Below are positions 1 through 7,596 of a stretch of DNA of 15,634 bases, in pieces. A program made the position numbers and the translations under genes. The notes beneath the pieces were generated by a model. That model worked only from the letters and a program-made list of their open reading frames with translations. It did not search any database and had not been told where the DNA came from. Location: contig CAZGAS010000027.1 in NCBI GenBank assembly GCA_964523875.1, forward strand, positions 1-15,634. The letters are read 5' to 3'. This stretch comes from JAUVHV01 sp964523875 (GTDB lineage Bacteria > Omnitrophota > Gorgyraeia > JABMRG01). Position 1 is the stretch's first letter. The number at the start of each line of letters is the position of its first letter.

Positions 1-66
1 CAACGAAGCACTTTAAAATTAATTTGGGTAACATTTAATGTGAGTCAATTCGCCGTTCAATTTTGA
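1..66 (+). other. Possible 3' end of an upstream gene
   Basis: Frame 1 is open from the window edge to a TGA at 64-66. It encodes 21 residues ending in VSQFAVQF, an alternating pattern with a final Phe that recalls the last strand of an outer-membrane beta-barrel. A second frame also stays open to a TAA at 36-38. A run this short can occur by chance, so this may equally be non-coding. It can only be settled with sequence to the left. Confidence 0.2.
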
Positions 67-67
67 C

Positions 68-96
68 TTGTAAATTATCTTACCGCGAGTTATAAT
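68..96 (+). promoter_or_regulatory. Promoter candidate for the LOG-repair cluster
   Basis: TTGTAA at 68-73 and a perfect TATAAT at 91-96 are separated by 17 bp, as expected for a sigma-70 type promoter. The start site would be near 103, giving a leader of about 18 nt. A G-rich ribosome binding site (seven G at 110-116) lies just before the ATG at 121. An inverted repeat, AGTCAA (43-48) and TTGACT (63-68), sits immediately upstream and touches the -35 box, so an operator is possible. Confidence 0.5.
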
Positions 97-120
97 ATAT
101 AATAACAATGGGGGGGTATA

Positions 121-765
121 ATGCCTAAACTTAAAGCAGTAGATTTTACACAGGAAGACCCTTGGCGCATTTTTCGTATTATGAGCGAATTCGTAGATGG
201 TTTCGAGGCACTTTCAAATATCGGACCTGCTGTTACAATATTTGGTTCAGCTCGCTCCAAACCTACCGACAGATATTACAAACTTGCTGAAAAGATAGCG
301 TTTAAACTTGCCAAAGCAAAATACGCCATTATAACAGGCGCGGGTTTAGGCATAATGGAGGCCGCGAATAAAGGCGCTAAAAAAGCAGGCGGTAAATCAA
401 TCGGCCTTAATATTGATATACCTGTTGTCCAGAATCCAAACTCATACATAACAGATATGATTGATTTCAGGTATTTCTTTTGCCGTAAGGTTATGTTTGT
501 AAAGTACGCTTCAGCCTTTGTGGTGGTACCTGGCGGTTTTGGCACTATGGACGAGTTTTTTGAGTCTATTACATTGATTCAGACACAGAGGATAGAACCG
601 TTTCCGGTAATTTTAATTGGCAAGGAATATTGGAAAGGTCTTATAGATTGGATGAAAGTTACGATGCTTAATAGCCATCTTATCAGTAAAAAGGATCTTG
701 CCCTTTTTAAGATTACCGATGATCCTGATGATGTTTTGCGTATTATAAAAAATTTTTACAAGTAG
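121..765 (+). CDS. LOG family nucleotide 5'-monophosphate phosphoribohydrolase
   Basis: This 214-residue cytoplasmic protein belongs to the LOG (TIGR00730) family. Characterised members remove the base from nucleoside 5'-monophosphates such as cytokinin riboside monophosphate or AMP, leaving ribose 5-phosphate. The sequence shows a Rossmann-like N-terminal element FGSAR (41-45), ITGAGLGIMEAA (71-82), and the signature PGGFGTMDE (137-145), whose Glu145 is the expected catalytic residue. FFCRKVMFVKYA (119-130) contributes the conserved Arg-Lys pair. The N-terminal segment DPWRIFRIMSEFVDGFE is typical of the longer bacterial LOG subgroup. In bacteria the physiological role is usually nucleotide turnover rather than hormone synthesis. 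The ATG at 121 follows a strong G-rich ribosome binding site. It is the first gene of a tightly packed cluster running to 5052. The family call is secure; the substrate is not known. Confidence 0.9.
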   Translation: MPKLKAVDFTQEDPWRIFRIMSEFVDGFEALSNIGPAVTIFGSARSKPTDRYYKLAEKIAFKLAKAKYAIITGAGLGIMEAANKGAKKAGGKSIGLNIDIPVVQNPNSYITDMIDFRYFFCRKVMFVKYASAFVVVPGGFGTMDEFFESITLIQTQRIEPFPVILIGKEYWKGLIDWMKVTMLNSHLISKKDLALFKITDDPDDVLRIIKNFYK

Positions 766-771
766 TAATCT

Positions 772-1464
772 ATGACTGTCATGGTTAAAAACGGACCACC
801 TTCCGCTAGAAACCTAAAGCCCATCCTGCTTAAGGTGTATAGTTTTCTTTATAAGATATATGGCCCGCAACGTTGGTGGCCCGCTAATTCAAGATTTGAG
901 GTTGTGGTTGGCGCTATCCTTACACAGAACACAAATTGGTCCAATGTGGAGAAGGCAATTAATAATCTCAAGAAAGAGAAGCTCTTGTCTCCATCAATCC
1001 TGCACAAAATTAATCCAGAGAGGCTTGCCGCGTTAATACGTCCGAGTGGCTATTATAATATGAAGGCAAAGAGGCTGAAAAATTTTCTTAATTTTCTTTT
1101 TTCAAATTACAACGGAAAGCTAAGCAGCATGAAGCGCGTACCTATTGAGGTCTTGCGAAAAGAGGTGCTAGGGGTCGATGGCATTGGTCCTGAGACAGCG
1201 GATTCTATACTATTATACGCGTTAGATAAGCCGGTTTTTGTTATTGACGCGTATACACGTAGGATAACGGAGTGTCTAAACATAGCGCGCCAAGGCATTA
1301 GCTATGATGACCTGCAGGCTATTTTTACACAAAATTTGCCGGTTAACGCAGGGCTTTTTAATGAATTTCATGCCCTAATTGTTATGCATTCCAAGGCTAT
1401 ATGTAAGGCAAGGCCAAATTGCGAAGAATGTATCTTTCATAGCGAAAAAAGGAAGAACAGGTGA
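772..1464 (+). CDS. Endonuclease III-like HhH-GPD DNA glycosylase (MagIII-like)
   Basis: This 230-residue base-excision repair protein has the HhH-GPD fold. The substrate-pocket segment ILTQNTNWSNVEKA lies at 49-62. The helix-hairpin-helix LGVDGIGPETAD lies at 133-144, followed by VIDAYTRR with catalytic Asp159. In endonuclease III the hairpin carries a catalytic Lys that makes the enzyme a bifunctional lyase. Here the equivalent region reads GIGPETAD with Glu141, so a monofunctional glycosylase of the MagIII (3-methyladenine) kind is more likely. RWWPA (34-38) also fits that subgroup. The C-terminus has Cys211, Cys217 and Cys220, but the fourth Cys of the usual cluster loop is missing because the protein ends ten residues later. 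It starts 6 nt after the LOG gene; an in-frame ATG at 781 is an alternative start. Its stop overlaps the next start by 4 nt. Confidence 0.85.
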   Translation: MTVMVKNGPPSARNLKPILLKVYSFLYKIYGPQRWWPANSRFEVVVGAILTQNTNWSNVEKAINNLKKEKLLSPSILHKINPERLAALIRPSGYYNMKAKRLKNFLNFLFSNYNGKLSSMKRVPIEVLRKEVLGVDGIGPETADSILLYALDKPVFVIDAYTRRITECLNIARQGISYDDLQAIFTQNLPVNAGLFNEFHALIVMHSKAICKARPNCEECIFHSEKRKNR

Positions 1465-1880
1465 CTGTCTCAACAATTTCCATAGAACTCAGCACTAAAG
1501 GAAAGACCGATATAGTAGATATAACCTCGCGTGTCAATGATAGCCTTAAGAAGGTTAATATCTCCTGCGGTATAGTTACGGTATTTGCTATAGGGTCAAC
1601 AGGAGCTGTGACAACAATAGAATATGAACCCGCGCTTGAAAAAGACTTAAAGAGGTTTCTTGAGACCATTATTCCTACATCCGCGCACTATGACCACGAT
1701 GAGACATGGGGGGATGCTAACGGCCATTCGCATATTAGGGCCAGCCTGCTTGGTCCATCCCTGACAGTGCCTTTTAATGATAATACGTTATGCTTGGGTA
1801 CATGGCAGCAGATAATATTTATAGATTTTGATAACCGTCCTCGCAAACGAAAGGTTATTTTACAGTTTGTTGGCCAGTGA
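1461..1880 (+). CDS. YjbQ family protein (UPF0047; secondary thiamine-phosphate synthase family)
   Basis: This 139-residue protein matches the YjbQ/TIGR00149 family along its whole length. Hallmarks are GSTGAVTTIEYEP (45-57), and HDETWGDANGHSHIRASLLGPS (79-100) with clustered His79, His89 and His91, which in the family form a metal or ligand site. LGTWQQIIFIDFD (112-124) follows. Family members have weak thiamine-phosphate synthase activity in E. coli, but the true cellular role remains unclear. The start is GTG at 1461, overlapping the preceding stop codon in GTGA (1461-1464), with GGAAG at 1451-1455 as ribosome binding site. That overlap implies translational coupling with the glycosylase. 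Length is normal for the family and no key residue is missing. Confidence 0.9.
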   Translation: MTVSTISIELSTKGKTDIVDITSRVNDSLKKVNISCGIVTVFAIGSTGAVTTIEYEPALEKDLKRFLETIIPTSAHYDHDETWGDANGHSHIRASLLGPSLTVPFNDNTLCLGTWQQIIFIDFDNRPRKRKVILQFVGQ

Positions 1881-1881
1881 T

Positions 1882-4800
1882 ATGGATAATTTTAATCAGT
1901 ATTATGACAAATTAAATTCAAGCCAGAAAGAGGCGGTAGATACAATAAGTGGCCCGCTTCTTGTTCTCGCGGGCCCTGGTACGGGAAAAACAGAATTGCT
2001 TTCTGTTCGCGCCGCGAATATAATACACGCGAAAAAAGCAAATCCTGAAAACATCCTTATTCTTACCTATACAAATGCCGCCGCGAAGGCCATGAAAGAA
2101 CGCCTTGTTAAAATATTAGGCCCGCATGGATATGATATAGAGACAGGCACGTTTCATAGTTTTGCTAATTCCATACTCCTCGATTCTGAAGAGGCCGCGG
2201 ACTATGTCCAGGAAAAGATACAGATAACAGATATAGAGAGGGTAAAAGCCTTTGAGTATATACTAGACCATACAGACGGAATTGATCCGATAAGACCTTT
2301 CAGGGCGCCTTATATCTATCGTAATGCGATAGAGAATAAAATTAGTGAACTGAAAAAAGAAGGTATCGGGCCTAAGGATTTTGAGAAGATAGTCCGCCAT
2401 TTAAAAGATGATGATATCTATCTTGAAAAGAAGCATTTACCAAGAATTAAGGCCCTTGCCGTTGTATACAAGCTTTACGAGGAATATAAGGCAGGTAAGA
2501 ATAAAGAGCTTTTTGATGACCGTGGAAGGTATGATTTTGATGATATGATAATCTTTGCTCTTGACGCGATAAGGAAAGAGAAAGAGCTTAAGAATACTTT
2601 GCACGGCAAATACACGTTTGTCATGGTAGACGAATTTCAGGACACGAACGGTGCGCAGCTTGACCTGCTTCTTGAGCTCGTGGATTGTAATAACCCAAAC
2701 CTCTGCTGTGTCGGAGATGATGACCAGTCAATCTATAGGTTTCAGGGCGCTTCTGTAGGCAACTTTAAGCTTCTGAAATCACGATTTACAAGTCTGAAGA
2801 CGGTCTCGCTGAGAGATAATTATCGATCAACTAAAAATATAATCATGATATCCGATAAGATAATAAAGAGCCTTCCTGATGCAGAGAGGGTGAGATCAAA
2901 AGAGCTCAGGCCTAAGAAGGATTACAGCGACAAGAGGATAGAGTTTCACGAACTTACTACCGAGGCTGAGGAACTCCTTTTTATAGCAAATAAGGTAAAG
3001 GAGATTAAAGAGCGTATCGAGGCATCAAGTGAGATGCCTGATCAGGAGAAGGAGCATCCTTATAACAATATAGCGATACTTGTGCGTAAGAGAAAAGATA
3101 TTCTGAAGATAATAGACACCTTTTTAAGGGCAGGCATACCATACGCGACTGATGGAAAAGAAGATATAGCACCTGAAAAAAGGGTTAGGCAGATGCTGGA
3201 TGTTATCGCGCTTTCTGATAACAGGGCAATTACCGCTTTGCCAGAAAAAGACGCCTTGCTCTACAGGGTGCTTATAAGTGATTATTTCCAGATTCCCATG
3301 AAAGATATACTGGAATTTATCAGGCATCTCCTGCGAAAGAGGACGCGCAATAAAGAGGGTAAGCTTGCTTACGCTATTACGTTTTACCAGGAATTTCTAT
3401 CCTGTTTTGACTCTCTGGATATATCTGCCCCCTTGACCAAGAAAGACGCGAGGGCCTTACCAATATGTAAAATTTTAGCATTTAACGACCCATATTTAAT
3501 CACAAAAGCGGCATGGACCATAAGGAGGCTATTTAATGGTGTAAGTACGCGCCCCGTACATGCGGCGCTTCTCCAATATATTGAGGATGCGGGTATCTAC
3601 AGATATATTCTCAAGGCATATAAGGATGATGCCCTTCTCAGGATAAGGGACCTTCGCGCGTTAACATCCTTTATTAATATGATAAAAGAGTCAGATCTTA
3701 ATAATCCATCTTTAAGCCTTTCCGATTTTATAGAAGAGCTTGAGACAAAGAGAGAACACGGGATATCGCTTCAGGGCGAGCTTGTCACTAAGAGCCAGGA
3801 CGGGGTAAGAATATTTACCGCGCATGGGTCAAAGGGGCTAGAGTTTCATTCTGTTATTATACCGTTTTGCCTGCAGGATAAGAACTGGCCTATGCGCCTA
3901 AAATCAGATCTGATACCACTGCCCCCGGAAATATTTAAGGCAAAGGAGAGGGTGCTCGAAAAAAACAAGGTTAAGGAGCTGAATTTTTATGATGAGACAA
4001 GGCTTTTCTATGTAGCGTCAACACGAGCGAAGGCAAACCTCTTATATACAGCCAGCCCAAAACCCGGGGCTATAAGCAGTTCATATCTTCCTGTGATAGG
4101 GCTGGAGAGTGTTGCCGGAGAGTCCATAGCTACAGAAGAAGTTGTTCTGGCGGACTCGCTTGCGGTTACAAATAAGCAGGACCCTTTTATTGGGACTGAG
4201 GCTGTCTTGAAAGACATGGTAACCAACCTTACACTTAATCCCACAAGCTTGAACAACTACATAAACTGCAAACGAAAATTTTTATATACTGACGTATTGC
4301 GCTTACCATCTCAAAAAAAATTGGGGCTTACTTTTGGAAATTGCGTGCATAAGGGCCTCGAGGATGTTTACAATTATTTTATGGTCCAAGATGAGTTTCC
4401 AAATTTTAAGTTTTTTAAGGACTCTTTTATAGATGAACTCAGGTACCAGGGGGTTGAGAAGGAGATTGAGCTTTCATGCCGCAGACAGGTCGAGACGCTA
4501 AGGAACTGGTTTAAGGCTGAGTCAGTCGCGCCTGTTAAGCCCATTGCCCTGGAGAATAAGCTGGTAATTATGCTTGAGGATGATCTTATCTTTACCGGAA
4601 AATACGATAAAACTGAGTTTGTAGATGGAAAGGCGCCTTATGTGCGCGTTGTTGATTACAAAACAGGAAAGCCTGATGAACATATAAAAAATATTATCTC
4701 CGGAACACAGGAGCTCGCGGATAGTGACTGTGAAGGATATCTAAGGCAGTTGATCGCTTATAAGCTCCTATTCGACAAGGACAAATCCAGAAACAATAAC

Positions 4801-5052
4801 AACATAGTGACTGAGGGGCTGCTCGTTTTTATTGAGCCTGTTAGAAAGACTGTGATAAAGTATGGCTTAAAAGAAGGTGAGTTTTTGAATAAGCTGGTAA
4901 AGATAAGCGACGAAAAGGTTGAGGAACTTGAAGGGGTTATAAGGAGCTGCTGGAAGTCTATCAAGGGCCTTGACTTTTCTAAGCTTGCAGAATATGATGA
5001 TAGCGCAAAGAGGTGCGGAAGGTGCGACTATAAAAATATATGCTGGCAGTAG
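1882..5052 (+). CDS. UvrD/PcrA-type helicase fused to an Fe-S PD-(D/E)XK nuclease
   Basis: This 1056-residue protein joins a superfamily 1A DNA helicase to a RecB/AddB-like nuclease. Helicase motifs in order: Q motif LNSSQKEAV, Walker A GPGTGKT (31-37), TFHSFA (Ia region), DEFQDT (250-255, motif II), GDDDQSIYRFQGA (III), LRDNYRST (IV), TAHGSKGLEF (V) and ETRLFYVASTRAK (VI, Arg715). The C-terminal part has His823 in NCVHKGLE, Asp909, and VDYKTGK with Asp925 and Lys927. These fit the two-metal PD-(D/E)XK active site. Cys796 together with Cys1045, Cys1048 and Cys1054 (C-x2-C-x5-C at the extreme C-terminus) reproduces the AddB/AdnB/Cas4-type 4Fe-4S staple. It probably processes DNA ends for recombination or repair. 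The ATG at 1882, one nt after the yjbQ-family stop, is preferred over an in-frame TTG at 1828 that would run back into that gene. No second AddAB or AdnAB subunit is visible. Confidence 0.9.
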   Translation: MDNFNQYYDKLNSSQKEAVDTISGPLLVLAGPGTGKTELLSVRAANIIHAKKANPENILILTYTNAAAKAMKERLVKILGPHGYDIETGTFHSFANSILLDSEEAADYVQEKIQITDIERVKAFEYILDHTDGIDPIRPFRAPYIYRNAIENKISELKKEGIGPKDFEKIVRHLKDDDIYLEKKHLPRIKALAVVYKLYEEYKAGKNKELFDDRGRYDFDDMIIFALDAIRKEKELKNTLHGKYTFVMVDEFQDTNGAQLDLLLELVDCNNPNLCCVGDDDQSIYRFQGASVGNFKLLKSRFTSLKTVSLRDNYRSTKNIIMISDKIIKSLPDAERVRSKELRPKKDYSDKRIEFHELTTEAEELLFIANKVKEIKERIEASSEMPDQEKEHPYNNIAILVRKRKDILKIIDTFLRAGIPYATDGKEDIAPEKRVRQMLDVIALSDNRAITALPEKDALLYRVLISDYFQIPMKDILEFIRHLLRKRTRNKEGKLAYAITFYQEFLSCFDSLDISAPLTKKDARALPICKILAFNDPYLITKAAWTIRRLFNGVSTRPVHAALLQYIEDAGIYRYILKAYKDDALLRIRDLRALTSFINMIKESDLNNPSLSLSDFIEELETKREHGISLQGELVTKSQDGVRIFTAHGSKGLEFHSVIIPFCLQDKNWPMRLKSDLIPLPPEIFKAKERVLEKNKVKELNFYDETRLFYVASTRAKANLLYTASPKPGAISSSYLPVIGLESVAGESIATEEVVLADSLAVTNKQDPFIGTEAVLKDMVTNLTLNPTSLNNYINCKRKFLYTDVLRLPSQKKLGLTFGNCVHKGLEDVYNYFMVQDEFPNFKFFKDSFIDELRYQGVEKEIELSCRRQVETLRNWFKAESVAPVKPIALENKLVIMLEDDLIFTGKYDKTEFVDGKAPYVRVVDYKTGKPDEHIKNIISGTQELADSDCEGYLRQLIAYKLLFDKDKSRNNNNIVTEGLLVFIEPVRKTVIKYGLKEGEFLNKLVKISDEKVEELEGVIRSCWKSIKGLDFSKLAEYDDSAKRCGRCDYKNICWQ

Positions 5053-5062
5053 CATCTTTCCT

Positions 5063-5090
5063 TTGAAGGCACATTTTAGTATGGTAAAAT
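5063..5090 (+). promoter_or_regulatory. Promoter candidate for the EF-Tu domain-like gene and era
   Basis: TTGAAG (5063-5068) and TAAAAT (5085-5090) are 16 bp apart. A perfect TATAAT also occurs at 5118-5123 but without a good -35 box. Either could drive the gene at 5166. A small hairpin, CTCAT (5137-5141) and ATGAG (5147-5151), lies just before the ribosome binding site. Confidence 0.35.
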
Positions 5091-5154
5091 GTTATCGTGC
5101 GATTACATCTTAAAATATATAATGGCTATACAGATACTCATGAAAAATGAGATT

Positions 5155-5160
5155 GGAGGT
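5155..5160 (+). promoter_or_regulatory. Strong ribosome binding site deciding the 5166 start
   Basis: GGAGGT lies 5 nt before the ATG at 5166. The nearer ATG at 5161 is out of frame and meets TGA after two codons, so 5166 is the functional start. Confidence 0.75.
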
Positions 5161-5165
5161 ATGGG

Positions 5166-5471
5166 ATGATATTTAATCTTTTTAAGAAAAAAAAGTCCGC
5201 TAAATCGGTTAAGAAGCCGGTGCCTGAAGGTAAGCCTATAGGAAGAATAACACATTATTTCAGCCGGTGCAAAGCAGGCGTTATAAAACTTAAAGGGCCT
5301 TTAGCCGCGGGTGAGACAATTCATGTGCAGGGCCATACAACAGATTTTAAGCAGAAGTTGACATCTCTCCAGATTGACAACAAAGATGTGGAAAAAGCTA
5401 AAAAAGGCAGTGAAGTAGGCTTTATTGCCAAAAAGAGAGTAAGAAGCAATGACCTGGTGTATAAGGTTTAA
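5166..5471 (+). CDS. Small EF-Tu domain-2-like beta-barrel protein
   Basis: This 101-residue protein resembles the second (beta-barrel) domain of translation elongation factors and nothing else. The body from about residue 24 to the end contains GRITHYFSR, VIKLKGPLAAGETIHVQGHTTDF, and a closing segment ending in DLVYKV. This is the pattern GkVtHyf..-aviel-G-L-vGD-I-v-GhttdF of stand-alone elongation-factor-like proteins, also found at the end of some U32 peptidases. There is no GTPase domain. The N-terminus MIFNLFKKKK is amphipathic and strongly basic, like the membrane-targeting start of FtsY, and is followed by a basic linker. It lies 37 nt upstream of era and is likely co-transcribed, so an RNA- or ribosome-related role is possible. 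Function is unknown. Confidence 0.75.
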   Translation: MIFNLFKKKKSAKSVKKPVPEGKPIGRITHYFSRCKAGVIKLKGPLAAGETIHVQGHTTDFKQKLTSLQIDNKDVEKAKKGSEVGFIAKKRVRSNDLVYKV

Positions 5472-5508
5472 CCCATTTAAAATATAAGAAAAGGTCCTGA
5501 AAATAGTT

Positions 5509-6399
5509 ATGAACCAGTATAGATCAGGTTTTGTAGCCATTATAGGCAAGCCCAATGTGGGCAAATCTACTTTATTGAATACCTTTCTTAGCCAGAAGTT
5601 GGCTATAGTATCAAACAAGCCCGAGACTACCAGGGATAATATTCTTGGTATAATAACAACAGCGGATAGACAGGCAATCTTTGTAGATACACCCGGTATG
5701 CATAAGCCGCACCTATTGCTTGCCAAGTTAATGGTAAACAAAGCCGAGAACTCTCTTCTTGGCGCGGACCTTATTATCTTTCTTATTGAGATGACATCGG
5801 GTATTACTGAAGCGGACCATATGATATTAGAGAAGATAAAAGAGTCAAAAAAACTTGTAATCGTCGCGCTTAATAAGATAGATATCGCGAAAAAGTCAAA
5901 GCTCCTGCCTGTTATAGATGAATTGAGAAACAAATACGCGTTTAGCGATTTTATACCAATATCTGCGCTATCCGGTGATAATATTAATACACTCAGGGAT
6001 AAAATATTCGACCTTTTGCCTGTTGGTAACAAACATTATCCTGCTGAACAGGTTACGGATAAGGACGATATCTTTATAACCGCCGAGATAGTAAGAGAAA
6101 AGGTTCTTATGCTAACAAGAGAAGAGGTCCCCCATTCTGTAGCTGTTGTGATTGAAAAATTCGCGAAACGGGAGGACAAGGATATCCTGGATATTAACGC
6201 TACTATCTATGTTGAGCGTGAGTCGCAAAAGGCGATTATAGTAGGCAAGAAAGGTTCTATGGCAAAGGAGATAGCGACTTTAAGCAGGGTTGAGCTTGAG
6301 GAGAAATTCCGGATCAAGATATTTATGCAGTTATGGGTAAAGGTTTTAAAAAATTGGCGTAGGGATGAGATAGCTCTTAAAAAACTTGGGCTAGGATAG
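5509..6399 (+). CDS. era: GTPase Era
   Basis: This 296-residue GTPase binds the 3' end of 16S rRNA and is needed for 30S subunit maturation. The GTPase domain shows G1 GKPNVGKS (13-20), the switch I segment PETTRD (38-43), G3 DTPG (60-63), G4 NKID (122-125) and G5 SALSG. The C-terminal KH domain contains ATIYVERESQKAIIVGKKGS and the GKKG loop that contacts RNA, followed by the usual IKIFMQLWVKV..NWRRDE ending. Length is normal for Era. The ATG at 5509 has only a weak purine stretch upstream (AAGG near 5491). Era follows the EF-Tu domain-like gene and is followed 20 nt later by an M48 protease gene. Confidence 0.97.
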   Translation: MNQYRSGFVAIIGKPNVGKSTLLNTFLSQKLAIVSNKPETTRDNILGIITTADRQAIFVDTPGMHKPHLLLAKLMVNKAENSLLGADLIIFLIEMTSGITEADHMILEKIKESKKLVIVALNKIDIAKKSKLLPVIDELRNKYAFSDFIPISALSGDNINTLRDKIFDLLPVGNKHYPAEQVTDKDDIFITAEIVREKVLMLTREEVPHSVAVVIEKFAKREDKDILDINATIYVERESQKAIIVGKKGSMAKEIATLSRVELEEKFRIKIFMQLWVKVLKNWRRDEIALKKLGLG

Positions 6400-6419
6400 G
6401 TAAGTGAGGAGCGAAACGA

Positions 6420-7511
6420 TTGGATAGTACCAAGGCAAAGGTATATTCTAGCGGGAAACGTAGGATTGCTGTATGTGAATGGGCCTTAACGCTTATTTTC
6501 TTTACCGGCCTTTTCTTAAGTGGCGGCTCTCAGCTGCTGATCTGGCTGGCGCTTATGGTCTCCCAGAATCCTTACATTGTAGTCATTGTATATATTACAA
6601 TCGCGGGAAGCCTTCTACAGATAATTCTCTTGCCGCTTGATTATACAACATCTTTTAGCATGGAACATGATTTTGGGCTTTCACGGCAAACCTTATTATC
6701 ATGGATAACTGATTATATAAAGAAAACCCTTTTTTCCGGATTGCTTTATGTTGTCATGATAGTAGCCCTCTATTTTTTCATAAGAATATCCCCTTCTTTT
6801 TGGTGGCTATATTCCGCCCTCACCTATTTTCTTATGAGTGTAATACTCGCGAAGATATTTCCGCAGATAGTGATACCCCTGTTTTATAAGCTCACAAAGA
6901 CTACAGATGAAGCGCTTAAAGAAAAGCTTACACGACTGGCGGATAAGATGGGTGTGCAGATTCTCGACATTTACACTATAGGCCTGGGCGCTAAGACCTC
7001 AAAGGCTAATGCCGCGGTCTGTGGCTTGGGTAAGAGCAAGCGAATTCTTCTCTCTGATACCCTGCTTGAAAGTTACACCCCTGATGAGATAGAAGCTACG
7101 CTTGCGCATGAGCTCGCCCACCACAAGTACCAGCATTTCTGGAAACTAAGTTTTTTAAATGGTTTCTCCATGTTATTGAATTTTCTAATCATTAAACTTA
7201 TCTTGGATACAGCCCTATCAGCTGGGGTGATTCCCGTGATACACAGTATAAGCGCGTTTCCGTTAATAGCGATTGCATTTACCCTATACAGCATATGCGC
7301 GCTTCCATTTTTAAACCTCGTCTCAAGAAGGTATGAAACGCAGGCGGATACGGATGCTGTAGGCATAACAGGCAAGCCTTCTGTCTTTAAGGAGCTTATT
7401 CAGAAGTTGACTCTCCAAAATTTGTCGGATCCTAACCCAGGTATTATCGCAAAGTACTTTTTTTATGACCATCCCCCGGCATCCGAAAGAGCAGAGTCTA
7501 TAAAAAATTAA
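6420..7511 (+). CDS. M48 family (Ste24-like) integral membrane zinc metalloprotease
   Basis: This 363-residue membrane protein matches the CAAX prenyl protease 1/Ste24 branch of peptidase family M48. Hydrophobic segments occur near residues 21-47, 50-72, 103-122, 126-153, 243-263 and 271-298. The catalytic site is HELAHH (230-235; HExxH with His230, Glu231, His234), with the third zinc ligand in RRYETQAD (Glu306). HPPASERAE near the C-terminus (351-359) is the conserved HPP..R element. In yeast Ste24 cleaves prenylated proteins, but most bacteria lack CAAX prenylation. The bacterial enzymes are better viewed as membrane protein quality-control proteases; the substrate here is unknown. The start is TTG at 6420, supported by GAGGAG at 6406-6411, 8 nt upstream. 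It follows era closely. Confidence 0.92.
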   Translation: MDSTKAKVYSSGKRRIAVCEWALTLIFFTGLFLSGGSQLLIWLALMVSQNPYIVVIVYITIAGSLLQIILLPLDYTTSFSMEHDFGLSRQTLLSWITDYIKKTLFSGLLYVVMIVALYFFIRISPSFWWLYSALTYFLMSVILAKIFPQIVIPLFYKLTKTTDEALKEKLTRLADKMGVQILDIYTIGLGAKTSKANAAVCGLGKSKRILLSDTLLESYTPDEIEATLAHELAHHKYQHFWKLSFLNGFSMLLNFLIIKLILDTALSAGVIPVIHSISAFPLIAIAFTLYSICALPFLNLVSRRYETQADTDAVGITGKPSVFKELIQKLTLQNLSDPNPGIIAKYFFYDHPPASERAESIKN

Positions 7512-7542
7512 AAATAAAACCCGAGATATTTATACTTTTTTC

Positions 7543-7571
7543 TTGCGCCAATTTTTTATTTATGCTATTAT
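7543..7571 (+). promoter_or_regulatory. Extended -10 promoter candidate for the 7597 gene
   Basis: TTGCGC (7543-7548) and TATTAT (7566-7571) are separated by 17 bp, and TG at 7563-7564 gives an extended -10. The predicted start near 7578 leaves a leader of about 20 nt containing a run of five G (7584-7588) as ribosome binding site. Confidence 0.5.
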
Positions 7572-7596
7572 AAAAAAAACTAAGGGGGTGAGTGAC

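Noticed and set aside
1828..1881. In-frame TTG start adding 18 residues to the helicase
   Set aside because: The extension would overlap the conserved C-terminus of the YjbQ-family gene. ATG 1882 puts the Q motif at the usual distance from the N-terminus.
4008..5055. Several minus-strand open frames of 62-82 codons
   Set aside because: They lie wholly within the helicase-nuclease coding region and have no recognisable domains or starts.
5161..5169. ATG directly after GGAGGT at 5161
   Set aside because: It reads Met-Gly-stop. The in-frame start for the 101-residue protein is the ATG at 5166.
5301..6032. Long open frame of 243 codons on the minus strand
   Set aside because: It lies antisense to era and the small gene before it, shows no recognisable domain, and the + strand proteins there are unmistakable.
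7543..7596. In-frame TTG start adding 18 residues to the TIGR04073-like protein
   Set aside because: The added residues would precede and spoil the signal peptide, and the TTG coincides with the -35 box. GTG 7597 has a G-rich ribosome binding site.
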